Shown: positions 28,101 to 37,289 of the stretch, piece after piece
Layout of the letters: every line of letters starts with the position of its first letter
Numbering within the stretch: position 1 is the first letter of the stretch
The notes under the pieces: model-generated
The model's input: only the letters and a program-made list of their open reading frames with translations
Told to the model about the DNA's origin: nothing
Database searches by the model: none
Position numbers and translations under genes: made by a program
Assembly: GCA_030533445.1 (NCBI GenBank)
Contig: CM060078.1
Coordinates: 23,738,091-23,802,090 of the forward strand
Length of the DNA stretch: 64,000 nucleotides
Direction: 5' to 3'
DNA from: Cyprinodon diabolis
Taxonomy: Eukaryota; Chordata; Actinopteri; Cyprinodontiformes; Cyprinodontidae

Positions 28101-29734
28101 ACAGCTCTTTACGGTAAATGGCTGCACATACACACACGTTTAGATTAAATCCTCCCACTCAGACCCGTGTGGATAATTTTCTGTGATACAATCAGTGTAA
28201 CAAGGAAAAAAAGAAAAAGCAGGTCTTTGAGCAAAGCAGGCAGCCGCTGTTGGTCTTAATCTACTTACTGAGGGAAAAGTAAACGGTAAAGAGGTAATGC
28301 TCTCACCCACCAAGGTCAGGAAATGTTCACCTTAGACACAGATGATTCACTGTTTCCCAGCTGTAAGATGGGTTGCTCTTATTTATTTCGCATTAGTTTC
28401 TTTTCATGTCGTCGCCCCAGAGCTAAAGTGGCTATTGAATCCTGTTAATTATAACTTATGTCCTCATATGAGAGCTGGATTGTAGTTTACAACAACTGAG
28501 CAGGTTGGCAGATGAGCTTGATTGGCGTTTTTGTTTTGTGCTTAATTTTAGAAGAATGGAAACCCTTTGGAGAGGCATGTCTGTAGAATAGGGCAATAGA
28601 CAATGAATTGGCTGTAATGCTTTCCTGCAAAGGAGGAGATACTAAATATATTTCGAAAACACTTAAAAGTAAAGGGAAACTGAACAAACCCAACAGTGAC
28701 ACCGAGTGGTAAAGTGGAGAAATGCAGATTCTTTTGAATTCGCCACCAGAGTCGAGTCTATTTTATCTACTGACTATGGATTCTAAATACACCACCTTTC
28801 AAAGGTATTAACACCTTAACATTTTTTTTTTACATCTTTTTTTATATTAGAGCCACAAAGGGTTATGTGATAAACCACCAAAATGGTGTTTAAACGGTAA
28901 AATAAAAACAACCCCAAGGCATTTTAGGAGCACAAATATCAGAAATCTATAAAGTATTTCTGTTCAGTCCTCTTTACTTTGATAACCCTCAGTGGAAACC
29001 ACCTAACTGGAGAGACTAGGACCCATCCATCTGCACAGACAGGCAGGCAAGAGAATATTATCCAGCAGGGCAGGAGCTGCCGAAATGTGGCTGTTTCCTC
29101 TATTGTCTAATTTGATGGCTATAGTGTTTGCATGAATAGAGAAGCACTATAAATCAAGTCTATTTAGCTGTTGTTGATTTTTTTTTTAATGTGGTTCAAA
29201 GTTTGTAATAAGCCAAGTTTGTAAGGGGATACTGAAACTTTATAACCAGCTAACCATGACTTAAATCTAATGGACGCAACCGTTTGGCCAATTTTTGTCC
29301 TACGCTGCTGCAGACAGTTTGTCTCCTACATTTACCTAACAGTTATCTGACCATTAATATCATGTTTTGTTTCTTTTTGTTTGTTTGTTTTATGCCCAGA
29401 TCTGACCAACATCTTTGAATCGTTCCTGCCCCAACTGCTGGCTTACCCAAACCCCATCGACCCCCTTAACGGAGATGCAGCTGCCATGTACCTTCATCGG
29501 CCAGAGGAGTACAAACAGAAAATCAAAGGTTAGATCTACTAAAGTGGCAAAGAAAAAATGCTCTCAGATATTTTTGTAATGTATGTTTTGTTTTTTGTTT
29601 TCTTTTTAGAGTACATTCAGAAATATGCGACAGAGGAAGCTCTAAAGGAGCAGGAGGAAGGGACCGGTGACTCTTCATCTGAAAGCTCCATGTCTGATTT
29701 CTCAGAAGACGAAGCCCAGGACATGGAGTTGTAG
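1889..29734 (+). CDS. ube2h: Ubiquitin-conjugating enzyme E2 H, seven coding exons
   Basis: The spliced CDS joins 1889-1941, 24282-24358, 26644-26718, 26803-26842, 28061-28113, 29400-29528 and 29610-29734: 552 nt, 183 residues plus TAG, all junctions GT-AG and in phase. The protein is a class III E2. It accepts ubiquitin from E1 as a thioester and passes it to lysines on E3-selected substrates; vertebrate UBE2H is the E2 of the CTLH/GID E3 complex and is strongly induced in erythroid cells. Visible features are the UBC fold, the HPN motif (residues 76-78), the catalytic Cys87 in GTVCLDV, and an acidic, serine-rich C-terminal tail from about residue 160 ending DMEL. Length equals that of human UBE2H, and from memory the sequence is nearly identical. 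The start is fixed by [14 protein letters not shown], the known UBE2H N-terminus. The first intron is 22 kb and full of transposons. No frame damage was seen. Confidence 0.97.
1942..3184 (+). other. ube2h intron 1, 5' part, no gene seen
   Basis: Non-coding sequence with poly-T runs and a (CT)n/poly-T tract near 2809-2838. No repeat family or exon was recognised. Confidence 0.5.
3185..4010 (-). mobile_element. Degenerate Tc1-like transposon remnant
   Basis: Read on the minus strand this matches, with many substitutions and indels, the common fish Tc1-like transposase gene. Recognisable segments include CTAGATTTTGGACTTTGACT, the CTGACCAGCTTCCCCTCAGC block and a GGATTTTATTTAGGGATATC terminal segment near 3961-3980. 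The frame is destroyed and no intact transposase remains. Confidence 0.6.
4011..6440 (+). other. ube2h intron 1, no gene seen
   Basis: AT-rich intronic sequence with a poly-T tract near 5250-5271. Short open frames on both strands lack recognisable domains. The stretch 4640-4910 is somewhat more GC-balanced, but no function can be assigned. Confidence 0.45.
6445..6605 (+). mobile_element. tRNA-derived SINE remnant
   Basis: Contains a degenerate tRNA-like head with a GGGTTGTCGGTTCAAACTTT B-box segment near 6489-6508. The teleost SINE body follows (a CACTTCAACTGCATTGCCTA motif and CTGATGGTGGTCAAAG), with a truncated AGTGCTATGTAAGTA tail. This is the layout of a SINE family common in killifish and medaka relatives; assignment is from memory. 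Confidence 0.55.
6610..7060 (-). mobile_element. Degenerate Tc1-like transposon remnant
   Basis: On the minus strand it resembles the 5' half of the same Tc1-like family as 3185-4010. Markers are CTCATCTGACCAGAGAACTT, a GCTTTGGACCTCTGCAGC block, and CACTGGATTTTAAATATTTA at the terminal side. No open transposase frame survives. Confidence 0.5.
7061..8660 (+). other. ube2h intron 1, no gene seen
   Basis: Intronic sequence. The part 7310-7850 is less AT-rich and could hold regulatory sequence, but no exon with splice sites and a recognisable product was found. Confidence 0.4.
8665..8718. repeat. (TA)n microsatellite
   Basis: About 54 bp of almost uninterrupted TA dinucleotides preceded by a TG-rich stretch. 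Confidence 0.95.
8719..11319 (+). other. ube2h intron 1, no gene seen
   Basis: Intronic sequence with a short imperfect (AC)n-like tract near 9595-9620. Nothing recognisable as a gene. Confidence 0.45.
11320..12170 (+). mobile_element. Degenerate Tc1/mariner-like remnant
   Basis: Several short blocks recall an old fish Tc1-like transposase read on the plus strand: GACAGCCATTGACAACCTTC near 11442-11461, then GAAGGAATAAGCTAAAGAAA, and an AATGGACATTTTGAGTTTCAC terminal-like block near 12004-12024. The similarity is patchy and from memory; all reading frames are broken. Confidence 0.35.
12171..16289 (+). other. ube2h intron 1, no gene seen
   Basis: Mostly unremarkable AT-rich intron. 12340-12640 resembles LINE 3' flanks weakly. 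14239-14270 is a perfect 10-bp stem hairpin. 15230-15540 resembles the terminal region of the Tc1-like family seen elsewhere (TTTTATTTGGATTTTATATG). No coding exon was identified. Confidence 0.4.
14239..14270. repeat. Perfect inverted repeat (hairpin)
   Basis: CAGACTGACT at 14239-14248 pairs perfectly with AGTCAGTCTG at 14261-14270 across a 12-nt loop. It has no flanking extension typical of a microRNA precursor and no U-run after it. Confidence 0.6.
16566..17429 (+). CDS. L2-type LINE ORF1 protein with SGNH/GDSL esterase domain
   Basis: 287 residues. The N-terminus (about residues 22-47) has two CxxC pairs (CSLC and CNKC), suggesting a zinc-binding fold, then a short coiled-coil-like stretch ([12 protein letters not shown]). 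From about residue 125 an SGNH hydrolase domain follows: a [10 protein letters not shown] block with the nucleophile serine, HAGGND as the block-III glycine-asparagine element, and [10 protein letters not shown] carrying the catalytic Asp and His. Esterase ORF1 proteins are known in CR1/L2-clade LINEs, where they are thought to bind RNA and perhaps act on lipids. The TGA stop at 17427-17429 is in the same frame as ORF2, and the following codons remain open. Confidence 0.85.
   Translation: MASLSPSLDSFPTLPSSSPLSCSLCQMFSYSSASFSDNGMCNKCSIFVALEARVSELESRLQAVEHPGVKVGPPRSCPPKVPEQPGDWVTVRRKRSRGSLPTGHHQPVHVSNRFSPLSDTPTEKPTLVIGSSIVRNVALETPGTIVKCLPGARTGDIKSYLKLLAKDKVKYSKIVIHAGGNDTRLRRSEVTKISVASVCKFAKKMSDSVIFSGPLPDLTSDDMFSRMSSFNRWLSRWCPEKNVGYINNWQSFWGKPGLIRRDGIHPTLDGAALLSRNLATFISPPKP
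17439..20501 (+). CDS. L2-type LINE ORF2: endonuclease and reverse transcriptase
   Basis: Open from 17430 directly after the ORF1 stop to TAG at 20499-20501, about 1020 residues. There is no ATG before the endonuclease domain; the coordinate starts at an in-frame GTG, so initiation is unclear. The N-terminal APE-type endonuclease shows FNIRSL, LTETWL, VGDFNIH and SDHFLI. The reverse transcriptase follows, with [49 protein letters not shown] and the catalytic YADD (in [10 protein letters not shown]). A C-terminal region contains [12 protein letters not shown] and HWLPVKSRI. The protein would nick target DNA and prime reverse transcription from the element's RNA. No frameshift is visible. ORF1 upstream shares the frame. 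Confidence 0.9.
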   Translation: MQTKKQSCSLTHISAASLLLPTLYSIQTVSCPRPKSNKLAKIPKGVNHDNLIKIKITPIGEKVKTIECGLFNIRSLSSKSLLVNDLICDNHIDLFCLTETWLQQEDYVSINEATPSSYLNFHIPRSSGRGGGVATIFQSDLLITPKTVNTYNSFEHLTLNFPHPNFKARKPLLFVTLYRPPGPYSEFLDEFSEFLSDLVLNTDRVIIVGDFNIHADIEGDSLRAAFNAILDTIGFVQNVNSPTHSHLHTLDLVLTYGIECEEITVFPHNPVLSDHFLITFRITLTEFSSPKRRFNFSRSLSDGAVINFKESASLSLSSVSLSSAAECKSIAYSPSQVDDFVDGVASSLRTALDNAAPLKMKTVENRKLAPWFNAELRTLKQNARKLERKYRSTGLRESFLVWKNGLLLYKRTLCKARAAYFSSLIEENKNNPRFLFNTVAKLTQSHSSVEPSIPPALSSNDFMGFFINKIDLIKNKIISTPLSAIVPEVVMESEPGLDCFDPVELSELAKLLSSSKPSTCMLDPVPTRLFKEVFPLISSSILDVINLSLLQGYVPKAFKVAVIKPLLKKPSLDPDDLVNYRPISNLPFLSKILEKVVDKQVCDHLHHNELFEEFQSGFRAHHSTETALVKVTNDILMASDNGLVSVLVLLDLSAAFDTVDHNILLERLEYFVGIKGTALDWFKSYLSDRIQFVYVNDRSSTRSKVTCGVPQGSVLGPILFTLYMLPIGRVIRQHGINFHCYADDTQLYLSINPDEANPLHRLQACLEDIKTWMTLNFLLLNADKTEVIVFGPESLKKKLISQSLHLDGIKLISDNKVKNLGVIFDQDLSFKSQIKEVSRISFFHLRNIAKIRNLLSRGDAEKLVHAFVTSRLDYCNSLLSGSPQTVVKSLQLIQNAAARVLMKIKKRDHISPILASLHWLPVKSRIEFKILLLTYKALNGQAPSYIRDLIVPYVPNRALRSQSAGLLVVPRISKSRMGGRSFSYQAPLLWNQLPVLVREADTLSTFKTRLKTFLFDKAYS
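20502..21229 (+). other. 3'UTR and tail of the L2-type LINE
   Basis: Holds the conserved teleost L2 3'UTR block (GGTTCTGCTGGAGGTTTCTT, GGGAGTTTTTCCTCTCCACT) and the terminal structure ending in repeated TGAAT, which the reverse transcriptase presumably recognises. Small open frames on either strand here are chance frames. Confidence 0.75.
21230..24281 (+). other. ube2h intron 1, 3' part, no gene seen
   Basis: AT-rich intron ending in the exon 2 acceptor (CCTTTCAG at 24274-24281). Apart from the (AT)n microsatellite at 22079-22147, nothing was recognised; 22958-23302 is open but has no known domain or splice context. Confidence 0.45.
22079..22147. repeat. (AT)n microsatellite
   Basis: About 69 bp of uninterrupted AT dinucleotides. 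Such perfect arrays are length-polymorphic and can form cruciforms. Confidence 0.97.
24282..24358 (+). CDS. ube2h: ube2h coding exon 2
   Basis: Encodes the end of Leu18 to residue 43 plus one base ([19 protein letters not shown] then FYGPQG). Acceptor CCTTTCAG, donor A|GTAAGT, a perfect consensus. From memory, human has Gly where this protein has Ser in ILSGL. Confidence 0.96.
24359..26643 (+). other. ube2h intron 2
   Basis: Non-coding. Contains a 26-bp poly-T at about 25149-25174 and other T runs. No gene or clear repeat family was recognised. It ends at the acceptor CATGCACAG, 26643. Confidence 0.6.
26644..26718 (+). CDS. ube2h: ube2h coding exon 3
   Basis: Encodes [20 protein letters not shown] and KSPSI, the central UBC beta-sheet with the conserved YPFKSP motif of E2 enzymes. 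Donor G|GTAGGA. Confidence 0.96.
26719..26802 (+). other. ube2h intron 3 (84 bp)
   Basis: A very short intron with GTAGGA donor and a T-rich tract before the TTTTTCAG acceptor. Compact introns of this size are common in teleosts. Confidence 0.9.
26803..26842 (+). CDS. ube2h: ube2h coding exon 4
   Basis: A 40-nt exon encoding [13 protein letters not shown] and two bases of Ala82. It contains the HPN motif needed for isopeptide bond formation by E2 enzymes. Donor GC|GTGAGT. Confidence 0.96.
26843..28060 (+). other. ube2h intron 4
   Basis: Non-coding. Open stretches at 27579-27893 and 27860-28117 have no recognisable protein signature and the latter overlaps exon 5 in another frame, so they are not annotated as genes. 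Confidence 0.6.
28061..28113 (+). CDS. ube2h: ube2h coding exon 5
   Basis: Encodes [17 protein letters not shown] with the active-site Cys87 that carries ubiquitin as a thioester. Acceptor TGCTTTTCAG, donor G|GTAAAT. Confidence 0.96.
28114..29399 (+). other. ube2h intron 5
   Basis: Non-coding apart from a Tc1-like terminal remnant at about 28795-29010. Ends at acceptor TATGCCCAG. Confidence 0.6.
28795..29010 (+). mobile_element. Tc1-like terminal-region remnant
   Basis: Matches the inverted-repeat region of the degenerate Tc1-like family seen at 3185 and 60200: CAAAGGTATTAACACCTTAA, then GGGTTATGTGATAAACCACC, then CCTCTTTACTTTGATAACCC followed by CAGTGGAAACCACCTAA. Truncated before any transposase gene. 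Confidence 0.5.
29400..29528 (+). CDS. ube2h: ube2h coding exon 6
   Basis: Encodes [20 protein letters not shown] and [20 protein letters not shown], the C-terminal helices of the UBC fold. Donor G|GTTAGA. Confidence 0.96.
29529..29609 (+). other. ube2h intron 6 (81 bp)
   Basis: A minimal intron with a strong T-rich tract before the CTTTTTAG acceptor. Confidence 0.9.
29610..29734 (+). CDS. ube2h: ube2h coding exon 7 and stop
   Basis: Encodes the tail from [18 protein letters not shown] to [12 protein letters not shown], then TAG at 29732-29734. The Ser/Glu/Asp-rich tail is typical of class III E2 enzymes of this subfamily and contains candidate CK2-type sites (SDFSEDE). Confidence 0.97.
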
Positions 29735-30623
29735 TAATAAAAGGGTTCCCGCCCAATCACTCCCTTCCTTCAACCCCCACAGAGACTATATTTGATTTCC
29801 TAACCGCGAGAAAGCAGACTTATAATATTCATATTTAAACAAGTTGATTTTTTTTTTTTTTATTCTTACTACTAAACAAGGATTTTTATGAATATATAGC
29901 CTTTGGTTTGTTTTGACAGAAGCCCCTTCCTCTCTGTAGTTCTTCTCCCCGATGGCGTTCACAATCTATGCTGCATTTGTCAAACATTGTACATTTTCCC
30001 CAAGCCTTCAAATTCTCCCTGCTAACTTGCAGTTTCCAAGCAGTTTGGCCAGCTTGCCAAAGTGCTCCCATCTATTTCAGACAGTATTTATAAAGCAGGA
30101 CTTGATAACTTGGAGACAAAAGCGGGCTTTGCTTGCAAATTTTAAACAAACCCAATCTGCAGTTCTCCCTGTCCCTCTCTGCTGTGCTGGTAGCTCTGCT
30201 TCCAGGTCACTCACACTTTCTGACTGCTGTCGAGGCTGAAGCAAATGGGGCGAAACCCTTATTTTATTCAGGTTACCAAACTCTATTTTAAGACGCACAG
30301 GTCCAATAGACTCTCATGAATAACTGCAGAGTGTTTGCTAAGCATATCTTTGGTAACATGTTAATGAAGAACAGTCTGGAATAACAAGGTTTCTTTCAGT
30401 TTTAGGTGCTGTGTTGGATGTTACATATTTTTTGTATTAGTTTTTGACCTTCTTGGTGTAAAAAAAACAGCAGATCTTGGAAAACAAATGGATGCATGTC
30501 TCATTACAGAAAGACATGGGTTGCTTTGGTTAATTGATTTCAGCTTACATCTTATTTGGTAAAAATTAGACTACAGTCTTTCTGTAATCTGAATCTTGCT
30601 TTTGTTCTGTTTTATTTTTCTAG

Positions 30624-30629
30624 AATAAA
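30624..30629 (+). terminator. ube2h: Proximal ube2h polyadenylation signal candidate
   Basis: AATAAA preceded by T-rich sequence (TTTTATTTTTCTAG). It would give a 3'UTR of about 0.9 kb. Confidence 0.4.
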
Positions 30630-31862
30630 ATGATCATTATAAGTCAGAAAGCAGGTTGTCCCCCTTTGCAAATGAAAACTAGCGTCAAAGTGAGTTTTAA
30701 ATTGCAAAGTTGTTCTGGTTGACATGAGTGAAAAAGAAGAGTGCCCTTTGTTCCTTGGTTTGTGTGTTTGCTACATACAGGTTAGTCCGTCTCACATTCC
30801 GCTGCTGCTATCCGTACCCTCCGTAATCGGTCTGACCTGTGCTGTGTAACCTGACGAGAGGCATTCTGGATCTGGTTGCAGATGGAATAAGACATTTGAG
30901 AATAATTTTAAGTAGACATTGGCATTCCTCAACCTGATAGAAAAGAAAATTGTCTAGTTGGTAAAGAACATTAAAACGAGTGAAATTTGGTGCAATTCTA
31001 TTCCAAAACATTGATATTTAGTCAATTTGAATGAATATTTATAATTTATCCTATGTCAACCCCCCTTCTGTGCCTCATTATTACTGCATCAAGGAATTCA
31101 GTGGCGAAACCATGTCCCTACGAAGCCATGGAAGTCTAGGATTATTCTTGTATTCTAGAAAAGCACATTCTTTTAACTTTTTTTTTTCTTGGTGCAATTC
31201 AATTTCGATGTCTTAGAGCTGACAAAAAATGATTTAAAAGTGACCCAGGTTTATCATAGCTGATGTTTGAAGTACAGTTACCTTCTGTTCTGCATCGTGG
31301 TTAACCATATTTCACCTAGGACGTATAAAAAAAAAAAGCAGCCATTGTTGAGCTTTGTTTTCGCTACAACAGGATAGATAGATTTGTAGTTTGGTAAACC
31401 TTCCTGATAATAAGACATTCTTTATTCATCTGATTTTTCACGCTCATATGACCATATAGACGAACCCACTCGAGCTTGTACAGTTGAGTGTGAGCGATTT
31501 CAAACTAGGCAAATTTTATTTTAAGCTATAGTGATTGTGATGGGTTTAACTTGTACAGAAAGCAGAAATGTGGCTCCGATCTTTTTTTCTATCAGACTGT
31601 TTTTTCCACTGTTTTGTGCTCTTAAACGTCAACACATTTGAATGCAAAGACATGACTTTGTTTTGTATTGTTTTCAGTTTGTAACAGAGGATTTACGTCT
31701 GCAGCTCTATGGAGCTTTTGGCAAAAGTGTTCAGTTTCAAGATGTTCCATGTGTCCAGGTTACATACGGCTCTTCACCCTTGCAAAGAGAAAAAAACTTT
31801 TCACTTTTTTTTTGTTTTGTTTTTTTTATTTAAAAACGGACTCGTCCTGACTACATGTTAAA

Positions 31863-31893
<31 letters not shown>

Positions 31894-33170
31894 CCCAGGG
31901 TAAACATGAATCAATACGGAGAACAAAATCCTCCTTTTCCTTTGATTATCTCTCCGTTTGGATCTGCAGGTCAAATCTGTTCATTAAATGCATCAAAATT
32001 AAGAGGAACTTCAAATACATCATTGCTCTTCATTTGAGTTCATTAAAATACCGATATAACATCGAAGGGACACCTTCGTACCGATAATCCGGCAATTCTT
32101 TAGCTTTGTGTCAGCTATAAAACAATTTACACATTTTCCCCCCTTTTGCATGTTATTGTCTTCAGGGGGAAACTATAACTTTGTCCAAATTGTCTTTGGA
32201 AACCAATACTGGCTGGAGTTGTAATGCTTGAGTGCTGCAGCTGCTGTGTAAAACCAACTATGATGCAAAGCATTAAAGGAAGTTTCTCTTGATTTATCCA
32301 AATAAGAGACGGATCACTTCTTTTTTCCTTCCTTTTTGCATCAGCTGAGCATTAAGGCTTCTAGTTCTCCGACATTGATTTCCATCTTGGAGCGTCTTGG
32401 TTTAATTTGCCTAACTCCCACTCTTTTTTTTTTTTCTACATAAAAACTATAAGAAGATGTTCTGAAATTGCTAATTCTGGCTCAAGTTAAACAGAAAAAA
32501 AATGTTGATCTCTTCTATGACCTTGAACTATTTTAAGGGCTGTTAAATAATGACTTTTTTTAGTGCGAACAGATTCTCAAAAGGCAAACCTTATAAATTT
32601 GACCATAAACTTGCAGATCAGGAAAAAGGTGCTCACATGCACATCCTGCTGGATAAAAAGGACGAGGAGCTCAAAGCCAAACATTGAAAGCCCTGTTTTC
32701 TATTAGCACACCTGATTCCATCCACACAGAAACTACAGCCTCTCTCCTTCCACTGTGTTGACTGTTTTATCTAGGAGTTGCATGCTTCTCATTGCACACC
32801 TTCACTCAATTGTTGGTGCTTGTATGGATTTGTTACCCTTTCCAGGCACTCCTACTCCATCATCAGGTCCTTCTATCAAGCACACTCAGCGTTGAACATG
32901 TAAGTTTAAAAAAAAACAACAACAAACTGATGTATTTGGTACCTTTTGTGTGATACTTGCAGGATTCAAAAAGTCAAAGGTTTTATTTTTTGATGTTTTT
33001 TTGTTTTTTTTCCAAGAGGTTTATTTTGGTCTTAATTTGATAATCTTATTTTCCCTTTCCCTCCATTGTGAAGTGAGCATGCTTGTCAAAAAAGACAACT
33101 GCTCTCTGTTAACAGGCTTATAATCTCATAAATAGTTGTGTATAAAATAAACTGTTATAACTTCTTTTTT

Positions 33171-33176
33171 AATAAA
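33171..33176 (+). terminator. ube2h: Distal ube2h polyadenylation signal
   Basis: AATAAA followed about 20 nt later by a GT-rich element (TGTGTGGTGCTG), the expected layout of a cleavage/polyadenylation site. The sequence after it changes to repeat-containing intergenic DNA. Confidence 0.7.
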
Positions 33177-33195
33177 ACATTCAATATGTACATGT

Positions 33196-33495
33196 GTGGT
33201 GCTGATTTCTTTTCTTTGGTTGCGTCTTAGGAGGAAATATAGGAATCATTGTTGTAAGCTTTAAAAAAGGAGAAGGGAAAGCAGGTTTCAGTTTGAAAAG
33301 GCAAATTGTTTTGAAATTAAATTTATTCTTTTTAAAATTATGGTTACCTTCCATTTCAATTCATGCATAAATATCCTTTTTTTTTTACTTCTTTGCCGAA
33401 TTGTCCAGTTATAATCACTAACTTTTAATATATTTTAGATGGTTTTTGTGGACTAGCACAACGTTTGTGAATGATTTCAAAGAACATCGCTTGTA
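33196..33495. other. Intergenic sequence after ube2h, nothing seen
   Basis: AT-rich sequence with T runs; no gene or repeat family recognised. Confidence 0.5.
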
Positions 33496-34282
33496 TTTAG
33501 ACTTAGACTTAGACTTTTTTATTTGTCATTTCGTATGCACAGAGTGCATACAGAACGAAATTGCGTTGCATACAGCTTATGAACATTGCATTGATATTTC
33601 AAATGAGATGGAATACCTTTCCGGATTGTTACACATGAGTTATACAAAAAGTGCAGCAGTGGTCAAAGTGTAAACAGTGCAGTGGATAAAAAAAAAAAAC
33701 AGTGTGCAAATTGCAATGGTTCAGTGCAAATAGGTATTTGTGCCAAAAATGCGTTATTTCCTTCGGTTGAGAATAGAAATGAGATGAACTTAAAAGAGCT
33801 AAAAAGTTAAACGTTCAGCAGCATTTGATGCCCTAATGTGCAATAGGTGCAGAGTTCGGTTTGTGGATCAAAGGTTCAACAGTCTGATGGCAGTGGGGAA
33901 GAAGCTGTTGCAGAACCTAGTGGATCTGCAGCGGATGCTGCGGAACCTCTTTCCAGAGGGCAGCAGGGACAACAGTCCATGGTGGGGGTGTGAGGGGTCT
34001 TTGATGATATTAAGGGCTCGGGACTCACAGCGCTGTAGAAGGTGGTGAGGATGGGCGGGGGCAGGCGGGCTCTCCTCATCCTCCGCAGGAAGTACAAACG
34101 CTTCTGTGCCCTCTTCACCAGAGATGAAGTGTTTACAGTCCAGGTGAGGTTGTCCGTGATGTGCACCCCCAGGAACTTTGTGCTGCTGACCACCTCCACA
34201 GCTGAGCTGTTGATGAGCAGTGGAGCATGGTGGGGCCGGTTCTTCCTGAAGTCGAAGATGATCTCCTTCATCTTCTCCACGA
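33496..34282 (-). pseudogene. Degenerate non-LTR retrotransposon 3' part (RT C-terminus)
   Basis: The minus strand encodes a C-terminal reverse-transcriptase region in one frame (FLGVHITDNLTWTVNTSSLV, AQKRLYFLRRMRRARLPPP). It continues in another frame as ALNIIKDPSHPHHGLLSLLP and FRSIRCRSTRFCNSFFP, so at least one frameshift has occurred. The low-coordinate end carries the element's 3' tail with tandem AAGTCT units on the minus strand (33496-33515). This is a 5'-truncated, dead LINE copy of a family distinct from the intact L2-type element. Confidence 0.75.
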
Positions 34283-34360
34283 GTATTTTCCGATTTGGTA
34301 ACCAAAAATTTCCCCACAGCATGATGTTGCCACTACCCTTCTTCAATACGGAGAACTGTT
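34283..34360 (-). mobile_element. Tc1-like transposase fragment
   Basis: On the minus strand it encodes GSGNIMLWGNF, the conserved block between the first and second catalytic Asp of Tc1-like transposases. It directly abuts the LINE fragment at 33496-34282, so one element probably inserted into the other. Confidence 0.55.
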
Positions 34361-35090
34361 TTCAGAGGGATCTATTCTTAGTTGTTTTACTACATAAAGT
34401 CTTTCTGAAAGCAGTTTAAAGCACTACATATATTAAATTATATAAAGGGGGTGAGAAAATTCAGACCTCACCTTTTTAATCCGATTCACTCCACTATTTT
34501 GTGTTGCTCTATTATATAAACCCCTGACAAAATAAACAGTTTTGCAGTTAAAATGTAAAAAAAAGTTCAGCGTTTTCAAATATTCATTTTTAATTAAATG
34601 TTTGGAAACGCCTTGTTCCTTCTTCACTTTCAGCAAACCTTAAAAATTGCTTGTTTTTTGTTTTACATTCTTTAAAACACATCCTCTTGTTTGATCACAG
34701 TCTTAAATGAGATTCTAGAGGAAGTCATAAAAATAAAACCAAACCACTGCACTAGTGGGCCTGTTCTTGCTTTCGACTGGTGCTGTTTAAATGTTACGGT
34801 ATTTCTTTAATTTATACTCTGTGAGAACAAGCTGCTCGGACACAAGAGTAAAAAACATACTTCATACAATCCCAGTGCATAATTACTAGATATGCATAAA
34901 TAAATGTATCATTCAAATCTTGAACCGGTTTTTTTTTTATTTTTGGCAAAATGAGGTCTGAAATGTAAAGATGCTTAATGGTATATTCACCCAATCCAGT
35001 TTGAATGTAAGAGTTTCAGCTGCTAGTAAAATTTGTAAATTTTAGCCGTTTGTCAATATACAGGTAGTAGAACATTTCGTTTTTGGATTC
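34361..35090. other. Intergenic sequence, no gene seen
   Basis: AT-rich. 34440-34580 vaguely resembles a decayed Tc1-like end (CCTGACAAAATAAACAG and AAAAAAAGTTCAGCG), but not clearly enough to annotate. Confidence 0.4.
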
Positions 35091-35460
35091 TTGAACCCCA
35101 AAAATATTTTTTCAAATGGAGGAAATATTAATTTTTATAAGAGTTTGACAACAGCTGGCTGAGGTGGCCAAAGCAATTTACAATGAAAATGCAATAAAAT
35201 GACATTATAAAAAGAAAAGATTCACATTAGAAAAGTAAAAGGGCACTAAATGGGATTAAAAGCCTATTTAAAAAGATAAATCTTGCGCTTAGTATTAAGT
35301 GTTCTGGATGGAGGTGAGGAAACACCCTTGTTGAAGATTATTCCAAAGTTGGGGCGCTGCCACTGAAAAAGACCGGTCCCAGAAAACAGGATTAAAACTT
35401 CAGGCAAACATGGTGGTAGTACTGTGATGATCTGGAGCAGCTTTCCCTGCATCAGGACAT
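35091..35460. mobile_element. Mosaic of repeat fragments including Tc1-like piece
   Basis: 35397-35445 recalls a Tc1-like transposase block (CAAACATGGTGGTAGTACTG followed by TGATGATCTGGAGC). 35290-35385 resembles a widespread fish repeat (GTTGAAGATTATTCCAAAGT, then CACTGAAAAAGACCGGTCCC). Identity of the second part is uncertain. Confidence 0.4.
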
Positions 35461-35699
35461 AAATGATCTGTTAAAAAAATATTGAAATAATTAGCTGCTG
35501 GTCGAAAAATCCCTCAGTGACATTAATCTTTAAGCACACTTGGAATATAAAACTCCAACCCTGGTTGGTTCAGAAAACAAACAGGTTCTATTTTTCCTAG
35601 TCAAAGTCTGCACTATAATTGATGTTTTCTGCTATGTTATTTAAATGGCCATTTATCATCAAAAACTCTTTGTTTCATCTGAAATAAAAATAAATAAAT

Positions 35700-35795
35700 A
35701 AACAGTCTGACTGTGTGGTTCGATGGATATGTCCCTGGAAAGTGCCTTAAGATGATATGTTGTGAATCGGCACCTTTATAAATAAACTGAATTTA
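35700..35795 (+). mobile_element. L2-type LINE 3' end fragment
   Basis: AAAGTGCCTTAAGATGATAT then TGTTGTGAATCGGCACC and TTTATAAATAAACTGAAT is a diverged copy of the last 90 bp of the intact L2-type element (21150-21215), in the same orientation and without coding sequence. Confidence 0.75.
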
Positions 35796-37285
35796 TTTTC
35801 TTCTTTTAATTGAAATATATTTACCCAACATATAGGGCCAAATTGGTTGGAAGTTAGTTTTTTCTTCTGTATTAAATAAAACAATTTTTTGAAAACAGTT
35901 TTCTACATTTTCTTTTTTTATATTTGATGTCAAAGTTTATTCAGAAACTTTTAAGTGTAATTTTATAAAGCAATAGCTAAAGAAATCTGAAACAGGTGAC
36001 TGCTTTCTCGCAACACTGTATGTTTGGAGCTATGGTAAGAAGAGAAAAAAAATGTTATTTTAGGACCAATTAAACTTTAGGCGGTTCTTTTATAGCTGTA
36101 CAACTGAATCACTTGCAGTTTTCGGGATTATAATGTCCCTTTTCTTTAAAGTCCAATGAGATATTATGCAAAATTATGTTTTTCCCCCGTTGAAGTAAAT
36201 CTGTTAGTTTTCCACATAATTCCACAAGGTGTCAGTGTGGCCTCACTGTACTGTATCACACCTTTTAAATCATATTTTTAATAAAGCTAACATGCAGAAA
36301 AATATTTATTTACAAATAAGAAGACATAATGCAAAATTATGAACAGAAGTTGCAAGGAGGGATGCAATGAAAATGCAACACAAAGTAAAACAAGATAAAA
36401 ACCAAAATAGATGAAGAATATGGAATAAATAAAGCTGGATTTTAGCTTTTGACTCATTTTTAATTAAAGAAAAAAGATTGAATGAATTGTTCTTATGCAT
36501 CATTCTATAAGTACTGAGGTATAGTAAATGGTTAGGTTGGGTTTAAAGGTTTTCAGCTGTGTGCGTGAAGAATTTCCTCAGAGATGATTGTGTTTATAAG
36601 AATCAGTGATTTAGTTATTCATAATCAAACCATAATGTCTCTGTCAGAAAACATTTTAAGAGCATAACCAACCAAAAAGGCGAGAGAAAGCCTCATGCAA
36701 TGGAAAAATAAATTCTCTTTCAACAGAAAATCTGATTAGATCTAATCTCTGCAGGAATGGCCAGCAGGGGGCGTATTTTCCCTCCCTTCTGAGAAGCTTG
36801 TTGAGCACATTAGTTTTTTTTATTTCTTTTGTCTGAAATTGAGCTGAAAAAGAAGCATCTATTGAGTTGGTCTAATTTCTTTTTTGTGTCTCTGTTTAAA
36901 TAAATCTATTTTTCCACAATAACTCAATTAGTTTGTATAAATTTAGTTCTCTGCTTGAAGTTAATAGACTGGTTTATGAACATGAAGTTCCCTGGGTGCT
37001 GTTTAAGCTGTTGAACAGATGAGGGCGCTAGCTGCCAAACCCTCTGTCCCTCATCTGAACCCCCCCACCAACCCTCTGTATAATCACAGCAGGGGGGGAT
37101 AAATGCTCTGACATAAGGCCCCTTAATCCTCCCTTCTCTGGAAAAAAATGTATTCTGTCACGCAGCAATCTGTCCTCTCTTCCTGTTTGTCTTTATCACT
37201 GCTGTAGAGCAGAAACATGCAATTAATCTAGTCTGCAAATAACAAACAGCCACTAGCTGATTCAAAAACTGACTAAAATGTAATA
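35796..37285. other. Intergenic sequence, no gene seen
   Basis: AT-rich, with a GC-richer stretch at 36980-37135 (GATGAGGGCGCTAGCTGCC and runs of C). No exon or known element recognised. Confidence 0.4.
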
Positions 37286-37289
37286 TAAA

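Larger units (their letters stand above)
29735..33195 (+). other. ube2h: ube2h long 3'UTR
   Basis: About 3.4 kb of non-coding sequence between the stop codon and a strong terminal polyadenylation signal. Vertebrate UBE2H transcripts are known for long 3'UTRs. Proximal AATAAA motifs at 29736-29741 (probably too close to the stop) and 30624-30629 allow shorter isoforms. Poly-T tracts lie at about 31862-31890. Open frames inside are short and anonymous. Confidence 0.75.

Noticed and set aside
27579..28117. Two overlapping plus-strand frames in ube2h intron 4
   Set aside because: No recognisable protein, no splice-site pair enclosing them, and they overlap exon 5 in a wrong frame.
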